A stretch of DNA of 62,591 nt from an uncultured Bacilli bacterium (GCA_944364005.1 CALVVW010000001.1:1-62591), one strand, 5' to 3'; shown: positions 18,489 through 28,330, numbered from the stretch's first letter. The notes: generated from the sequence alone by a model not told the origin. A program made the numbers and translations.

Positions 18489-18506
18489 GTGAAAATGTGG
18501 TATAAT
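18478..18506 (+). promoter_or_regulatory. promoter overlapping the preceding terminator
   Basis: TTGCTT (18478-18483) and TATAAT (18501-18506) with a 17-base spacer and an extended -10 TGG. The -35 lies in the terminator stem and tail. Confidence 0.7.
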
Positions 18507-18537
18507 GGTGCTACTTTCTTGGAAAGAAGGGATTTAG

Positions 18538-19257
18538 ATGAAAGATTATACAATTATTAATAGAAATTTGATTGAGGACTTTGATAGAGATAACTTTATT
18601 ACTGGTGTTGATTTAATGACTGAAGGACGTAATGATATTTTTCAAGTGTCTTATGCTGATGGTGATAAAGAGAAGGCAGACTATTCAAAACAAAATATTC
18701 AACTTATTGAGCAAGAATTACAACAACAAATGCAATTAGGGGTTAATAATTTACCGAAACTGGTTCGTGCTAGAAAAACTGGTATCATGCAGAGAGTAGC
18801 AGGTACTGTTGTTGCTGGTTTAGGATCTTCCGTTTTTGCTATTAGTGATGCGACTGGAGCTTTTCAATTAACTAATAATCCTGGTGTTTTTGCTACTGGT
18901 CTTGGTGTTATTGCTGCTGGTTTTGTCTTGGTATCTGCTAAATATTACATTAGTACTCAGAAGGCTATTAATGAGATTCAAAGACTAAAAAGTCGTAGTC
19001 AACATGAAGAAGAAGTTTTAGAGTTTATGGATACGTATCCAGAGCAAACTTCATCACTTTTAGGAAATAATAGAGTAGATCAGATTGATGAATATGCTGA
19101 GGATGGTATTATGCCTACTTCTCTTTTAGCTGATGAATTAAGGGTAGGTCTTCGTGATAATGAGTATAAGTCTATTCTTCATGCTAGTGTAAAAAGAAAG
19201 AAACGTGCTCTTTCTTATACTCGTCCGCAAAATAACCGATCTAGAACTATGAATTAA
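18538..19257 (+). CDS. uncharacterised membrane protein
   Basis: 239 aa, not recognised. A soluble N-terminal part of about 85 residues is followed by two Gly/Ala-rich hydrophobic helices (about residues 87-110 and 117-140) and a C-terminal cytoplasmic tail that begins with a short coiled coil. It has its own promoter, so it is a single-gene unit before greA. Confidence 0.7.
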   Translation: MKDYTIINRNLIEDFDRDNFITGVDLMTEGRNDIFQVSYADGDKEKADYSKQNIQLIEQELQQQMQLGVNNLPKLVRARKTGIMQRVAGTVVAGLGSSVFAISDATGAFQLTNNPGVFATGLGVIAAGFVLVSAKYYISTQKAINEIQRLKSRSQHEEEVLEFMDTYPEQTSSLLGNNRVDQIDEYAEDGIMPTSLLADELRVGLRDNEYKSILHASVKRKKRALSYTRPQNNRSRTMN

Positions 19258-19275
19258 TAAAATTTTAGTTACTAC

Positions 19276-19304
19276 TTGCATATCTTTTTTAAATGTGATA
19301 TACT
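19276..19304 (+). promoter_or_regulatory. sigma-A promoter of greA
   Basis: TTGCAT (19276-19281) and TATACT (19299-19304), 17-base spacer, 48 bases before greA. Confidence 0.75.
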
Positions 19305-19352
19305 ATCGCAAGTTGAGTTTAAAAAATAACACATTAGAGGTGATTAATTATT

Positions 19353-19823
19353 ATGAAAAATAAAAATACAGTTTATTTAACACAAGAGGGTTTAGATAAT
19401 TTAAAGAAAGAATTGGACGATTTAATTAATGTAAGACGTCCAGAAAATGTTCAAGCTATTAAAGAAGCTCGTGCGTTAGGTGATTTATCAGAAAATGCTG
19501 AATATGATGCTGCTCGTAATGAACAAGCTGTTATTGAGGCTAGAATTAAGCAACTTGAAAAAATGCTAGAGAATGTATCTATTATCGCTGATGTATCTAC
19601 TGATTCTGTTAGTATTGGTAATACCGTATCTATTAAGTATGTAGATGATGATGAAGAGGATGAATATAAAATCGTTGGTAGTCAAGAAGCAGATCCTTTT
19701 GAAAGCAAGATTTCTAACGAGAGTCCTATCGCTCAAGCATTATTTAACCATAAAGTTGGAGATATTGTTACAGTAGATAGTCCAAATGGTGCTTATCAAG
19801 TAGAAATTACTGCTATTCAATAA
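19353..19823 (+). CDS. greA: transcription elongation factor GreA
   Basis: 156 aa, the usual length. The N-terminal coiled coil carries the family signature VYLTQEGLDNLKKEL and ARALGDLSENAEYDAA, whose acidic tip (GDLSENAEYD) reaches the RNA polymerase active site to stimulate RNA cleavage; the C-terminal FKBP-like domain follows. The ribosome binding site is GAGGTGATT. It is the last conserved housekeeping gene before the secretion/pilus locus. Confidence 0.95.
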   Translation: MKNKNTVYLTQEGLDNLKKELDDLINVRRPENVQAIKEARALGDLSENAEYDAARNEQAVIEARIKQLEKMLENVSIIADVSTDSVSIGNTVSIKYVDDDEEDEYKIVGSQEADPFESKISNESPIAQALFNHKVGDIVTVDSPNGAYQVEITAIQ

Positions 19824-19851
19824 ACGAAGAAAAACTTCGTTTATTTTTTTT
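19819..19851 (+). terminator. terminator of greA
   Basis: An 11-pair stem AATAAACGAAG (19819-19829) and CTTCGTTTATT (19835-19845), loop A5, T8 tail, overlapping the greA stop. Confidence 0.9.
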
Positions 19852-19921
19852 GACAAAATTTCTTTAAAAAAAAGTAAAAGTACGGTATACTGATTGTAAA
19901 GTAAGAATAGAGGGTGTTTGT

Positions 19922-21478
19922 ATGATTATCAGAAAACCGTATGCATTTTTAATTAAGAACTTTAAAAAAATTCATATTTTTTTATTACTTTTGTGTTGTT
20001 ATATTTATTATAAAAATATGCAGACTAGATCCTTTGTTTCTGAGTTTTTACAATTAGGAACTTATGATGCTTATAATGAACCTATTACTGATTGTGTTTC
20101 AGGATTTGCTATTATTAGTTTATTAATTGTTATTGGTCTTTCCCTTGCATTAGTTATTGTATTAAGGCATAAGAAAAAGCCATGGAAATTATATATTATT
20201 CCTGTTTTATCTTATGCTTTTATGTTGATTGTTTTTTTATTTACTATTAGTTATTTTAATGGGTATGAAGATGGAAGTGGGACTACTGTTATTCGAGCGA
20301 TTAGTGATTTACTTTTTATGAGTGCTATTCCACAATATTTTGTTATTATTATATTTTTAATTCGAATTTTTGGAATTGATTTAAATAAGTTTGATTTTAA
20401 GTCTGATCAAGAATACTTAGAGTTGAGTAATGAAGATAAAGAAGAAGTGGAAATTAGTATCAATATCGATAAAGAAAGTTTCCGTAGAACATATAGACGT
20501 CTTTTGAGAAATATAGGTTATGTATATGAGGAACATAAATTAATTGTTCATGTGCTTGTTGTTATTTTATTGGTTATTAGTTTAGTTTCTATTTATAATT
20601 ATGTTTTTATTGTTCACAAGTCCTATCGTGAAGGAGATGTTATTGATACTAATGGTTATACGATAGATATTCATCATAGTTATTTTACTAATAAAGATTA
20701 TCATGGAGCGATTGTTTCTAAGGAAAGTAATTTTGTTATTTTAGATCTTACGATTCAAAATAATGTCTCTGAACGGGAAGTTAATTTTAATCGTTTTCAT
20801 ATTATGAATGGTACTCATAATTATTCTCCTACTTATCGAACTTATGCAGTTGATTTTCAGGATTTAGGAAATGTGTATGATAAATTATCTTTAAAGAATG
20901 GTGAGAAAAAGAGAATGCTTCTCATATATAAAGTTAATAAAAAATTAGATTCCAATCGTTTCGTACTTTATTATCAAGAAGTAGAAAATAATCAACCATA
21001 TTTAAGAAAAATAAAGTTAGAAATGGAAGATTTAAGTAAAATCAAGAAGCAAAAGGTAAAAACATTAGGAGATATTCAAGCTATTTCTGTAGGTGATGAA
21101 AGTTATTTATTTACTATTGAAGAGTACTCTATTTCTAATCAAATTACTTATAATTCCGTGACTTGTTCTAATAATTATGTCTGTTCTTCTAAAGCTAATG
21201 TTTTACAAGCTAAAGATGGAAAATCATTAATGCAGATTTTCTTTACTTCGGATACATTTACTGGTAAAGATTTCGTTGACTTTTCTATGGAATATGGTAA
21301 AATTGTTTATATAGATAATAAAGGTAAGTCTCATAGTCTTTCTATAGTGGATGCAGTTAATCGTAATTATGATGGTAATTATATGTATATAGAAGTTCCA
21401 AGTGAATTACAAGAGGCTAGTAAGATTCGGTTGATATATACAATTCGTAATAAGGAATATACTTTTGAGTTAAAATGA
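19922..21478 (+). CDS. polytopic membrane protein with a DUF4352-like exterior domain
   Basis: 518 aa, first gene of the accessory locus. There are about four hydrophobic helices in residues 15-155, a charged cytoplasmic stretch (about 160-205), another helix (about 208-232) and a beta-rich extracellular C-terminal domain. The segment with VIDTNGYTI, FVILDLTIQNN and a conserved GEKKRMLLIYKV pattern resembles the DUF4352 immunoglobulin-like domain. The function is unknown. A TATACT at 19886-19891 may be the -10; the perfect TTGACA at 19850 is too far from it. It is 11 bases before the next gene, so probably in one operon. Confidence 0.7.
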   Translation: MIIRKPYAFLIKNFKKIHIFLLLLCCYIYYKNMQTRSFVSEFLQLGTYDAYNEPITDCVSGFAIISLLIVIGLSLALVIVLRHKKKPWKLYIIPVLSYAFMLIVFLFTISYFNGYEDGSGTTVIRAISDLLFMSAIPQYFVIIIFLIRIFGIDLNKFDFKSDQEYLELSNEDKEEVEISINIDKESFRRTYRRLLRNIGYVYEEHKLIVHVLVVILLVISLVSIYNYVFIVHKSYREGDVIDTNGYTIDIHHSYFTNKDYHGAIVSKESNFVILDLTIQNNVSEREVNFNRFHIMNGTHNYSPTYRTYAVDFQDLGNVYDKLSLKNGEKKRMLLIYKVNKKLDSNRFVLYYQEVENNQPYLRKIKLEMEDLSKIKKQKVKTLGDIQAISVGDESYLFTIEEYSISNQITYNSVTCSNNYVCSSKANVLQAKDGKSLMQIFFTSDTFTGKDFVDFSMEYGKIVYIDNKGKSHSLSIVDAVNRNYDGNYMYIEVPSELQEASKIRLIYTIRNKEYTFELK

Positions 21479-21488
21479 GGAGAGTTCT

Positions 21489-23291
21489 ATGGATAAGAAA
21501 AAGATGACAAAATATCTTAAGTTTGCTATTGTTGTTATTGTTGTAGCGTTATTTCTATGGTTTTTAGTTTTAGGACCGTTATTTACTTTTAAAGGTTATG
21601 AAAAGCAAGTGGAAGATGCTGCTAAAAGATATTTTGAAATTAATCCTAGTCAATTACCTACGGGTACTAGGGTTAAGAGTGTTAGTGTTCAAGATTTGTT
21701 TGATCAGTCATATTTAAAAGAAGATTTTTATGTTCCTTTTTCTAAAAAGCCATGTTCTATTACAGAAAGTTGGGTAAAGGTTAGAAGGGAAGAGGGTGAA
21801 TATAAGTATTATACTTATTTAAAATGTGGTGTTATTTCTTCTATTGTTGACCATAAAGGACCTGAGATAACTTTAAATGGTGATGACTCTATTACTATTG
21901 ATCAAGGTAGTAAATATAAAGAATTAGGTGTTAAGAGCGTAGTTGATAATTCTGATGGTAAGATGAATGTTAATGAGGTTAGTATTGATTCTAGTAAAGT
22001 TAATACAGATGTTACTGGTAGTTATGATGTTATTTATAGTGTTAAAGATAGTTTAAATAATGAGACTAAAAAAGTTAGAAAAGTTAATGTTGTATCTAGA
22101 ATTGAAAGCCTTGTGAAGAAGACTACAAATGATTCTGGTATTTATACTGGAAATGATCCTGCAAATTATATGTATTTTTCAGGAATGTTATTTAGAATTG
22201 TTGGCATTGATGGTGAGAATGTAAAGATTGTTGCTTATCAAGATGTTAGTAATGTTAATTATTCTGCAATAGATGAATGGTTAGAATATTATTATGATCA
22301 TTTAACTAAGGAATCTAAGAAATACATTGTAAAAAATAAGTATTGTAATGTGAGTACTGATGATGGAAATATTGGCAGTATGACAGAATGTAATTCTTAT
22401 ACAGATGAACAAGAAGTTTCTATTTTATCTGCTAGTGATATTAACCAAGCAACTGATGCTTCAGGTAATTATTTATATCCTCGTAGTATTTCTTGGGTAA
22501 GAAATAGTAAAAATGATACAGAGGCATATACTGTTAGAAATGTTTTCTTTAATACAGATGTTCATTATATGAGTTTTAGTAAAGATTATAATTTTGGAAT
22601 ACGTCCAGTGATTACTATTAAAGGAGATAGTTTAGTAGTTTCTGGTGATGGTACTAAAGATAACCCTTATTCTATTGGAGATTTTACTTCTGCTAAGACT
22701 AATGATTTAGTTAATACTAGATATAGTGGAGAATATATTTCTTATTCTGGTATATTGTGGAGAATTGTTGATACTGATAGTGATGGTACTACTAAAATTA
22801 TTGCTAATACAACACTTTATAATAATGGTGAAAGAGTTTTAACTTTATATAATACTGATGCTACTGCTAAAATATATAATCCAACGCAAAAAGGAAATGT
22901 TGGTTACTTTATTAAAAATCAGGCTAGTCAGTTCGTGGATACGAAATATTTTGTAAATAAGCAAATTGAGGTACCTGTTTATAAAGGAAATATTAATTAT
23001 GGTGAAGAGACTAGTACTAAGAAATATAAGGTAAAACTTGCTGCTCCTGATATGTATGAAATGTTTAGTGCCTTTGATTATGATTCTGTTGCTATGAAAT
23101 CTTATTGGTTAATTAATTCTTCTAAGCGACAATATACAAAAGCGGTTATTTCTGATATAGGCGTTGTTATGTATGGTGATTTATATGATTATGGTGAATA
23201 TGGAGTACGTCCAGTAGGTTATTTAGATAAGAATTGTGTTGTTGTTCGTGGTAAAGGTACTTCTCAAGATCCATATATTATAACGAAGTAA
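21489..23291 (+). CDS. surface protein: pilin-like head, Ig-like domain and two repeats
   Basis: 600 aa. One N-terminal helix (about residues 10-33) leads into a pilin-head-like region (AAKRYFEINPSQLPTG ... YLKCG) that is also found in the protein at 45607. Next is an Ig-like domain of the DUF5011 type (about 118-200), and then two copies of a ~190-residue domain. Each copy starts with a YxxYSGxLxRIV strand and ends with GxGTxxxPYxI, preceded by GIRPV or GVRPV. The repeats resemble DUF6273-type modules. It is anchored outside the cell and may decorate the pilus or act as an adhesin; this is inference. Confidence 0.72.
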   Translation: MDKKKMTKYLKFAIVVIVVALFLWFLVLGPLFTFKGYEKQVEDAAKRYFEINPSQLPTGTRVKSVSVQDLFDQSYLKEDFYVPFSKKPCSITESWVKVRREEGEYKYYTYLKCGVISSIVDHKGPEITLNGDDSITIDQGSKYKELGVKSVVDNSDGKMNVNEVSIDSSKVNTDVTGSYDVIYSVKDSLNNETKKVRKVNVVSRIESLVKKTTNDSGIYTGNDPANYMYFSGMLFRIVGIDGENVKIVAYQDVSNVNYSAIDEWLEYYYDHLTKESKKYIVKNKYCNVSTDDGNIGSMTECNSYTDEQEVSILSASDINQATDASGNYLYPRSISWVRNSKNDTEAYTVRNVFFNTDVHYMSFSKDYNFGIRPVITIKGDSLVVSGDGTKDNPYSIGDFTSAKTNDLVNTRYSGEYISYSGILWRIVDTDSDGTTKIIANTTLYNNGERVLTLYNTDATAKIYNPTQKGNVGYFIKNQASQFVDTKYFVNKQIEVPVYKGNINYGEETSTKKYKVKLAAPDMYEMFSAFDYDSVAMKSYWLINSSKRQYTKAVISDIGVVMYGDLYDYGEYGVRPVGYLDKNCVVVRGKGTSQDPYIITK

Positions 23292-23304
23292 GTAGGTGAG
23301 GCAT

Positions 23305-24111
23305 ATGAAGATGCGGAGTAAGATGATTATTATGCGAAAAAAGAAGTTATTTCTATTTTTAGGAATTCTTTCTTTTTTGTGTTTACTGTGTGCTGTCTTG
23401 TTCTTATTATTTTATGATTATTATCCAATAGATTCTAGAGTGGAAAAAATGGAAAAGTATGCCAAGCATGATACAGAAGATTATACTACTACAGGCTGGC
23501 TTCGAGTTCAGGGTACGAATATTGATTTTCCTATTATTTATGCTCCTTATTATGATTTTTCAGATAAGACGGATAGCTTTCTTTGGAATGAAGTAGATGC
23601 TGATGAACTATTAAATCAAATTACAGTTAGTGGACATAATATTTTAAATCTTTCTTCTAATCCTTTGGTTGCTGATAGTAGACATACAAGATTTGAACAA
23701 TTGATGAGTTTTACTTACTTAGATTTTGTAAAAGAAAATAAGTATATTCAATATACGGCAAATGGTGAAGATTATATTTATAAAATATTTGCTGTTTCTT
23801 ATCCAGAAGATGATGATATCCCTAAGTATACTAAAGAGGACTTAAGTAAAAAAGAAATGAGACAGTATATTAAGCAGTCTCTTGATGATAGTCTCTTTCA
23901 GTTTGATATAGATGTTGATGAAGATGATAAAATTTTATCTTTGGTTACTTGTACTAGAATGTATGGACATTATAATAATATTGAGTTTAAGGTAGATGCA
24001 AGATTAGTTCGTAAAGGTGAGTTAAAGTTAAACTATGATGTGGTTCCAACAGAAAAGTATGAGGAAGTTAAAGATATTATGGAAGGCGGGGAAAAGAATG
24101 AAAAAGCATAA
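23305..24111 (+). CDS. class B-like sortase
   Basis: 268 aa membrane-anchored transpeptidase. N-terminal helix about residues 14-38, then the sortase barrel with TTGWLRVQGTNIDFPI, catalytic His111 in VSGHNI, Cys216 in LVTCTR and Arg233 in DARLVR. The long helix between strands and the TCT motif fit class B. The start at 23305 is preferred over the upstream GTG (23296), which would place the AGGTGAG site inside the gene. Sortases in pilus loci covalently join or anchor surface proteins, but I see no LPxTG- or NPQTN-like sorting signal with a C-terminal helix in the neighbouring proteins. Confidence 0.85.
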   Translation: MKMRSKMIIMRKKKLFLFLGILSFLCLLCAVLFLLFYDYYPIDSRVEKMEKYAKHDTEDYTTTGWLRVQGTNIDFPIIYAPYYDFSDKTDSFLWNEVDADELLNQITVSGHNILNLSSNPLVADSRHTRFEQLMSFTYLDFVKENKYIQYTANGEDYIYKIFAVSYPEDDDIPKYTKEDLSKKEMRQYIKQSLDDSLFQFDIDVDEDDKILSLVTCTRMYGHYNNIEFKVDARLVRKGELKLNYDVVPTEKYEEVKDIMEGGEKNEKA

Positions 24112-27043
24112 GAAGATTATAAAAAGGGCTTTTTTGGTTATTGTGTTGGTATTTGTTGCTTTTTTTGGTTTTCGTGAAATGATGAGCTTTGTTTCGGATA
24201 GTTCTTCAGATGTAGACGTTCAACGTAAAGAGGTAAAAGCAAATAAAACTACTACTGGAGAAAATTGTTCACGAATGACTGGTTACTATAATATATCAGT
24301 TAAACTTGGAGCTAATAGAACTGTTACTATTAGTGTTGATCATGGAGCATTTGTTGTGGGAGCTGTAAGTATGCCATCAGCTTTTGTTGAAGATCCTACG
24401 CAAGTTGGAGTAATTACTCCAGATCAACCTATTTCATTTCATTATCGAAATATAACTGCAGATGTTACGTTAAATCTGCAGTTAGTGGAGACTGATGATA
24501 AGTGTCTTTCTTACGCAGATGCAAAAGCGTTGGAGGAACAAGGCAAACAAGGAGGGACTTATTCTGAAACAGTTACTTTGAATTTATATCAATCTATTAC
24601 AAATGTAACTTTTTCAAATAATAATTATAATGGTATTTGTGCTGCTTTTAGAGATGGTACCAGCTATAATCAATATAGTTCATCTTTATCTGGTGCAGGT
24701 GTTAGTCAGAGTGATTTTGAGAAGTATAATTATGCTGCAGTAGATGCTAATGGTAAAAAGGAATATGAAAACGTTCTTTCTTATTGTTTTAGTCCTAGTA
24801 ATGTTCAATTTAACTATACTGAAAAACAAGTAGCTTCTATGATTCGATCTGCAATTGATATTTATCGTTTAAAAGAAGCAAGTGGTAATTATGATCAAAC
24901 TCCAGTATCTGAAGATTTTATGGCAGCATTTAATGATGCAAAAAATAAGGCTTTGGCTTTAGGTCATGATTATACAAGTAGAGTTTCAGATGGTAGTTTA
25001 GATGATTCTCGTTTTGGCATGGTTTGTGATTGGCAGAAAAGAGCAACTGGTACTACAGGGGACGCTTATTATGTTAATAAAGATTATTATTATGCTAAAG
25101 AAGAAGATTCTGAGGGTGTTAATTATACATATCATTATACAGGTACCGATATTGATCATCCTGGTAATACAGAGACTGTTTCAGGAGGAGCTTGTAAAAG
25201 AACGTGTGAAGAATCTGTTGTTGTTGAATATGGACCTCCAGTTGCTTCCAAAGCCGGACTTTGTTTTGAATATAAAGTTAAGGTTACTAGTAGAGTAGTA
25301 TGTGAATCTGATATTTCTGGTATTCATGCTCCTACGACTCCTGGTATATGTTCTCCAACTCCTGTATGCCAAGATTCTAGTGGATCTGATAATCCAGCAG
25401 GTCATGAACATCAAGGTGGACCAAATGATGAGTTTGAACAATGTATTGCAGAATGTGATGGTGGAAAATATTCTACAAAATGTAGTAATCAGTGTTATAA
25501 AGAAGTCTATGGAAAATCAGATAATTCGCTTGATCCATTAGCTTTTCATTATGATGTTCAAGCAAAAAGATTAGGTTATAATGCTGCTAATGATTCTTGT
25601 GATACAGCTAATTTCCCTGGGTATGCAGGTCGTTATCAATGGGAAAATGGTTCTATTGTTTGGGTATCTGCTGAAGATTTTTACACTTATGCTCGTTATT
25701 ATCATGATGTTGAAGCATCAAGAACTTGTACTGATCATGGTAGATATGCTGCTCGTGAGAATGGATTTAAACGTCGTAATAGAGGTAATGGTAACTTTTG
25801 TAGTGATAATTGCTTTTGGGTAAAGAATGATTGTACTGCAAATAGTTATATGAATGAAGAAGATGCTGCTAAAGATACTGTACAAAATATGAAGAAATAT
25901 AATCAGGCTATTTCTCAATGTCAAGCTTCTGCTAGTTGTACTACTAAGACTGCTTATTTTGAAATCAGTGTTGATTATACACATGATGTTAATGGTACTG
26001 AAAAGAAAGAGACAATTTCTTTCCCTTATAATTCTAGTGAACCATCAAAATTACCTAGTTTAGGTAAAGGTCAAGAATCTGCTAGTCCTGGTCGTACTGA
26101 GATTTTCTTGAGCGATGATAAAGGTTATCAAGGATATGATGGATGTTATGTTGATTCAAGTAATAGAAATTGGTATCAAGCAGAGTGGAGTTTCCCTGGT
26201 ACTTGGATTAATAATAAAACAGGGGATATTACTTTTGTTGATAAATCTAGTAATAAGGCATGGCATTTAAAAGAGGATAAATTCTGTGTTCCATTAGATG
26301 CTAAGAGTGTTAATACTATTTGGTGGGAATGGAGTGAAGTTGGAGATACTTGTTATCCTCCAGATCAAATCTCTAATAGTATTAATTATAATATTCATGC
26401 TTCTACTACAGATTTCGGATATTTTGGATGGAATTTTGATTTTGAATGTTTCTATGCACTTAGAAATGAAGTTTGTGATCTTGATCAAAACGGATGTTGT
26501 TTGGATTCTCCAGGAGGTAGTCCGTCAGGCGATCCATCTGGTGGAGGAGAGGATGATGATACTCCAACAACGATTTCTACACGTGATTATGCATTTAGAA
26601 TTATAGATACTTCTGATATGTTCCCTGAGACTGATAATAAAACCGAAGATAATAAGCCATCTATTGTTGGTGTTGGACGTCAACCTGGATATAACTGGAC
26701 ATTAGGAATCGATTCTGAAGATACTTCTATATTAACAACATTAAATGCTAAGAATCCAAATTATAAAATAGATCCATTATCTTTAATTAATAATATTCAA
26801 CAAAGACAGGCTACTATCTATAATGGAGATACTTACGTAGATTATAAGTTCGTTTTAGATACTGAGACATTAGCTAAGATTCGTGAATTTAATAGAAATA
26901 AGAAATATACGGATTTTGATGGAGATGCTAGAGTCAAAAATGGAGTTACTGTTTATTATAGTGATTTATGGAATGTAATCGGTGATGCTGTTGTTGTTAA
27001 AGGTAAACCTGGTATAAATAATGAAGGACAGGGGGATGAGTAA
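24098..27043 (+). CDS. very large Cys-rich surface protein
   Basis: 981 aa. N-terminal signal anchor (about residues 5-27), then an entirely extracellular protein with 29 cysteines by my count, often in CxxxC or CxxC pairs, typical of disulfide-stabilised adhesins. A Gly/Ser/Pro/Asp linker (about residue 810) divides it from a C-terminal domain without cysteines (about 830-981). There is no C-terminal sorting signal or membrane helix. The start at 24098 is chosen because GGCGGGG lies six bases upstream, and it overlaps the sortase stop by 14 bases, so the two are translationally coupled. It is not recognised; it is probably the main surface ligand-binding component of the apparatus. Confidence 0.7.
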   Translation: MKKHKKIIKRAFLVIVLVFVAFFGFREMMSFVSDSSSDVDVQRKEVKANKTTTGENCSRMTGYYNISVKLGANRTVTISVDHGAFVVGAVSMPSAFVEDPTQVGVITPDQPISFHYRNITADVTLNLQLVETDDKCLSYADAKALEEQGKQGGTYSETVTLNLYQSITNVTFSNNNYNGICAAFRDGTSYNQYSSSLSGAGVSQSDFEKYNYAAVDANGKKEYENVLSYCFSPSNVQFNYTEKQVASMIRSAIDIYRLKEASGNYDQTPVSEDFMAAFNDAKNKALALGHDYTSRVSDGSLDDSRFGMVCDWQKRATGTTGDAYYVNKDYYYAKEEDSEGVNYTYHYTGTDIDHPGNTETVSGGACKRTCEESVVVEYGPPVASKAGLCFEYKVKVTSRVVCESDISGIHAPTTPGICSPTPVCQDSSGSDNPAGHEHQGGPNDEFEQCIAECDGGKYSTKCSNQCYKEVYGKSDNSLDPLAFHYDVQAKRLGYNAANDSCDTANFPGYAGRYQWENGSIVWVSAEDFYTYARYYHDVEASRTCTDHGRYAARENGFKRRNRGNGNFCSDNCFWVKNDCTANSYMNEEDAAKDTVQNMKKYNQAISQCQASASCTTKTAYFEISVDYTHDVNGTEKKETISFPYNSSEPSKLPSLGKGQESASPGRTEIFLSDDKGYQGYDGCYVDSSNRNWYQAEWSFPGTWINNKTGDITFVDKSSNKAWHLKEDKFCVPLDAKSVNTIWWEWSEVGDTCYPPDQISNSINYNIHASTTDFGYFGWNFDFECFYALRNEVCDLDQNGCCLDSPGGSPSGDPSGGGEDDDTPTTISTRDYAFRIIDTSDMFPETDNKTEDNKPSIVGVGRQPGYNWTLGIDSEDTSILTTLNAKNPNYKIDPLSLINNIQQRQATIYNGDTYVDYKFVLDTETLAKIREFNRNKKYTDFDGDARVKNGVTVYYSDLWNVIGDAVVVKGKPGINNEGQGDE

Positions 27044-27046
27044 TTT

Positions 27047-27508
27047 ATGAATAAAGCAATGTTAACTGTTGGTATTATCATTTTAAGTTTAGCTACGTTA
27101 TTAATGATTAATATTATCACTAATTATTCATCAGGTAGTGAGTTGGATTACTACCTGGTGAAAGAAACTAGTGAAGCAGCTATGATTGATGCAATTGACG
27201 TTAAGTATTATCGAGAAAATGGATTGCTTCGTATCGATAAGGAAAAATTTGTTGAAAGTTTTCTTCGTAGGTTTGCTGATTCAATTGATAATACTAGAAA
27301 CTATCAAGTTGCCTTTTATGATTTAAACGAAGTTCCTCCTAAGGTTAGTGTTAAGGTTGATTCTTCTACCGTTTTGAGTTTTAATGGTGATAATCTAGAA
27401 ATGTCAACACAGCTAGATGCAATATTAGAAAATACTTATGATAAGGATCAATTAGTTACTAATGAACTTAAGGATATTGAAAGTGATTTTGGAAAGGCAA
27501 TTGAATAA
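27047..27508 (+). CDS. TadE-like minor pilin or pilus accessory protein
   Basis: 153 aa with one N-terminal membrane helix (about residues 5-24) and an exterior domain of about 125 residues. The helix directly followed by a SELDYYLVKETSEAAMIDA-type amphipathic segment is like TadE-type pseudopilins, but no family can be named with certainty. It lies three bases after the Cys-rich protein gene and 18 bases before cpaB. Confidence 0.6.
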   Translation: MNKAMLTVGIIILSLATLLMINIITNYSSGSELDYYLVKETSEAAMIDAIDVKYYRENGLLRIDKEKFVESFLRRFADSIDNTRNYQVAFYDLNEVPPKVSVKVDSSTVLSFNGDNLEMSTQLDAILENTYDKDQLVTNELKDIESDFGKAIE

Positions 27509-27526
27509 AAAGGAGGAGAGGATAAA

Positions 27527-28330
27527 ATGGGAAATTTTAGTAATGGAATAAAGAAGTTTTTATCAAATAAAAATACAGTTACTGTTGTTGGTGCTGTTGT
27601 CGCTGTTATAGTACTTTATGTTGCTTATACTATGCGTGTTAATGCAGCAGTAAATCCTATTAATGTTCCATATGCTAGAGAGCAAATTAATCCAGGAACA
27701 CAAATTACAGAGGATATGGTTGGAACTATGCAAGTTCCTCCTTCTATGATTAGTGATGATGTTATTACGAATCAAGCAGAAGTTATTGATAAGTATTCTA
27801 ATGCGGATACTTTAATTCCAGAAGGAAGTTTGTTTTTTACTCGTCAAGTTGTAGAGAAAGAACAATTACCGGCAAATATTATTTTGGATTATCCAAAAGG
27901 TTATGTTTTATATAACATGCCTGTTAATATTGAAAGTACTTATGGTAATTCTATTTATCCTGGTAATTACATCGATATTTATTTAAAGGCAGTTCATAAA
28001 GTTGCTGAAGGACAGACGGCTACAGACGATGAAATTATGTATGGTAAACTTATTGAAAATGTTAAAGTTTTAGCTGTTAAAGATTCTTCTGGTCAACCAG
28101 TTTTTACTAATTTAGATGAACAAAGAACACCAGCAATGATTGTATTTGCAGTACCTGAAGAACATTATTTATTGTTAAAGAAAGCTAGTTATTTGCAAAC
28201 TTATGATTCTGAATTAGTGCCAGTGCCAACTAACGAAAGTTTAAAAGATGAACCTGGAGATTTGGAAATTAGTAGTACTAGTTTACGTGATTGGATTAAT
28301 ACTGTTACTTATTGGGATGAAGGTATGTAG
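27527..28330 (+). CDS. cpaB: Flp pilus assembly protein CpaB (SAF domain)
   Basis: 267 aa. One membrane helix (about residues 17-38) is followed by a SAF/antifreeze-like domain (PYAREQINPGTQITEDMV ... VPPSMI ... GSLFFTRQVV) and the RcpC/CpaB domain with the YPGNYIDIYLK motif. CpaB binds wall or secretin components in Tad systems. In a Gram-positive it probably guides the fibre through the wall. The ribosome binding site is AAAGGAGGAG. It precedes the cpaF ATPase gene. Confidence 0.88.
   Translation: MGNFSNGIKKFLSNKNTVTVVGAVVAVIVLYVAYTMRVNAAVNPINVPYAREQINPGTQITEDMVGTMQVPPSMISDDVITNQAEVIDKYSNADTLIPEGSLFFTRQVVEKEQLPANIILDYPKGYVLYNMPVNIESTYGNSIYPGNYIDIYLKAVHKVAEGQTATDDEIMYGKLIENVKVLAVKDSSGQPVFTNLDEQRTPAMIVFAVPEEHYLLLKKASYLQTYDSELVPVPTNESLKDEPGDLEISSTSLRDWINTVTYWDEGM

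Noticed and set aside
19850..19891. TTGACA with TATACT as promoter of the 19922 gene
   Set aside because: The boxes are 30 bases apart, far from the 16-18 needed. The TTGACA comes from the end of the terminator T-run.
25181..25984. Antisense and alternative-frame ORFs inside the Cys-rich surface protein gene
   Set aside because: They have no ribosome binding sites, implausible composition (Ile/Ser/Thr/Arg runs), and lie inside a coding frame with clear continuity.
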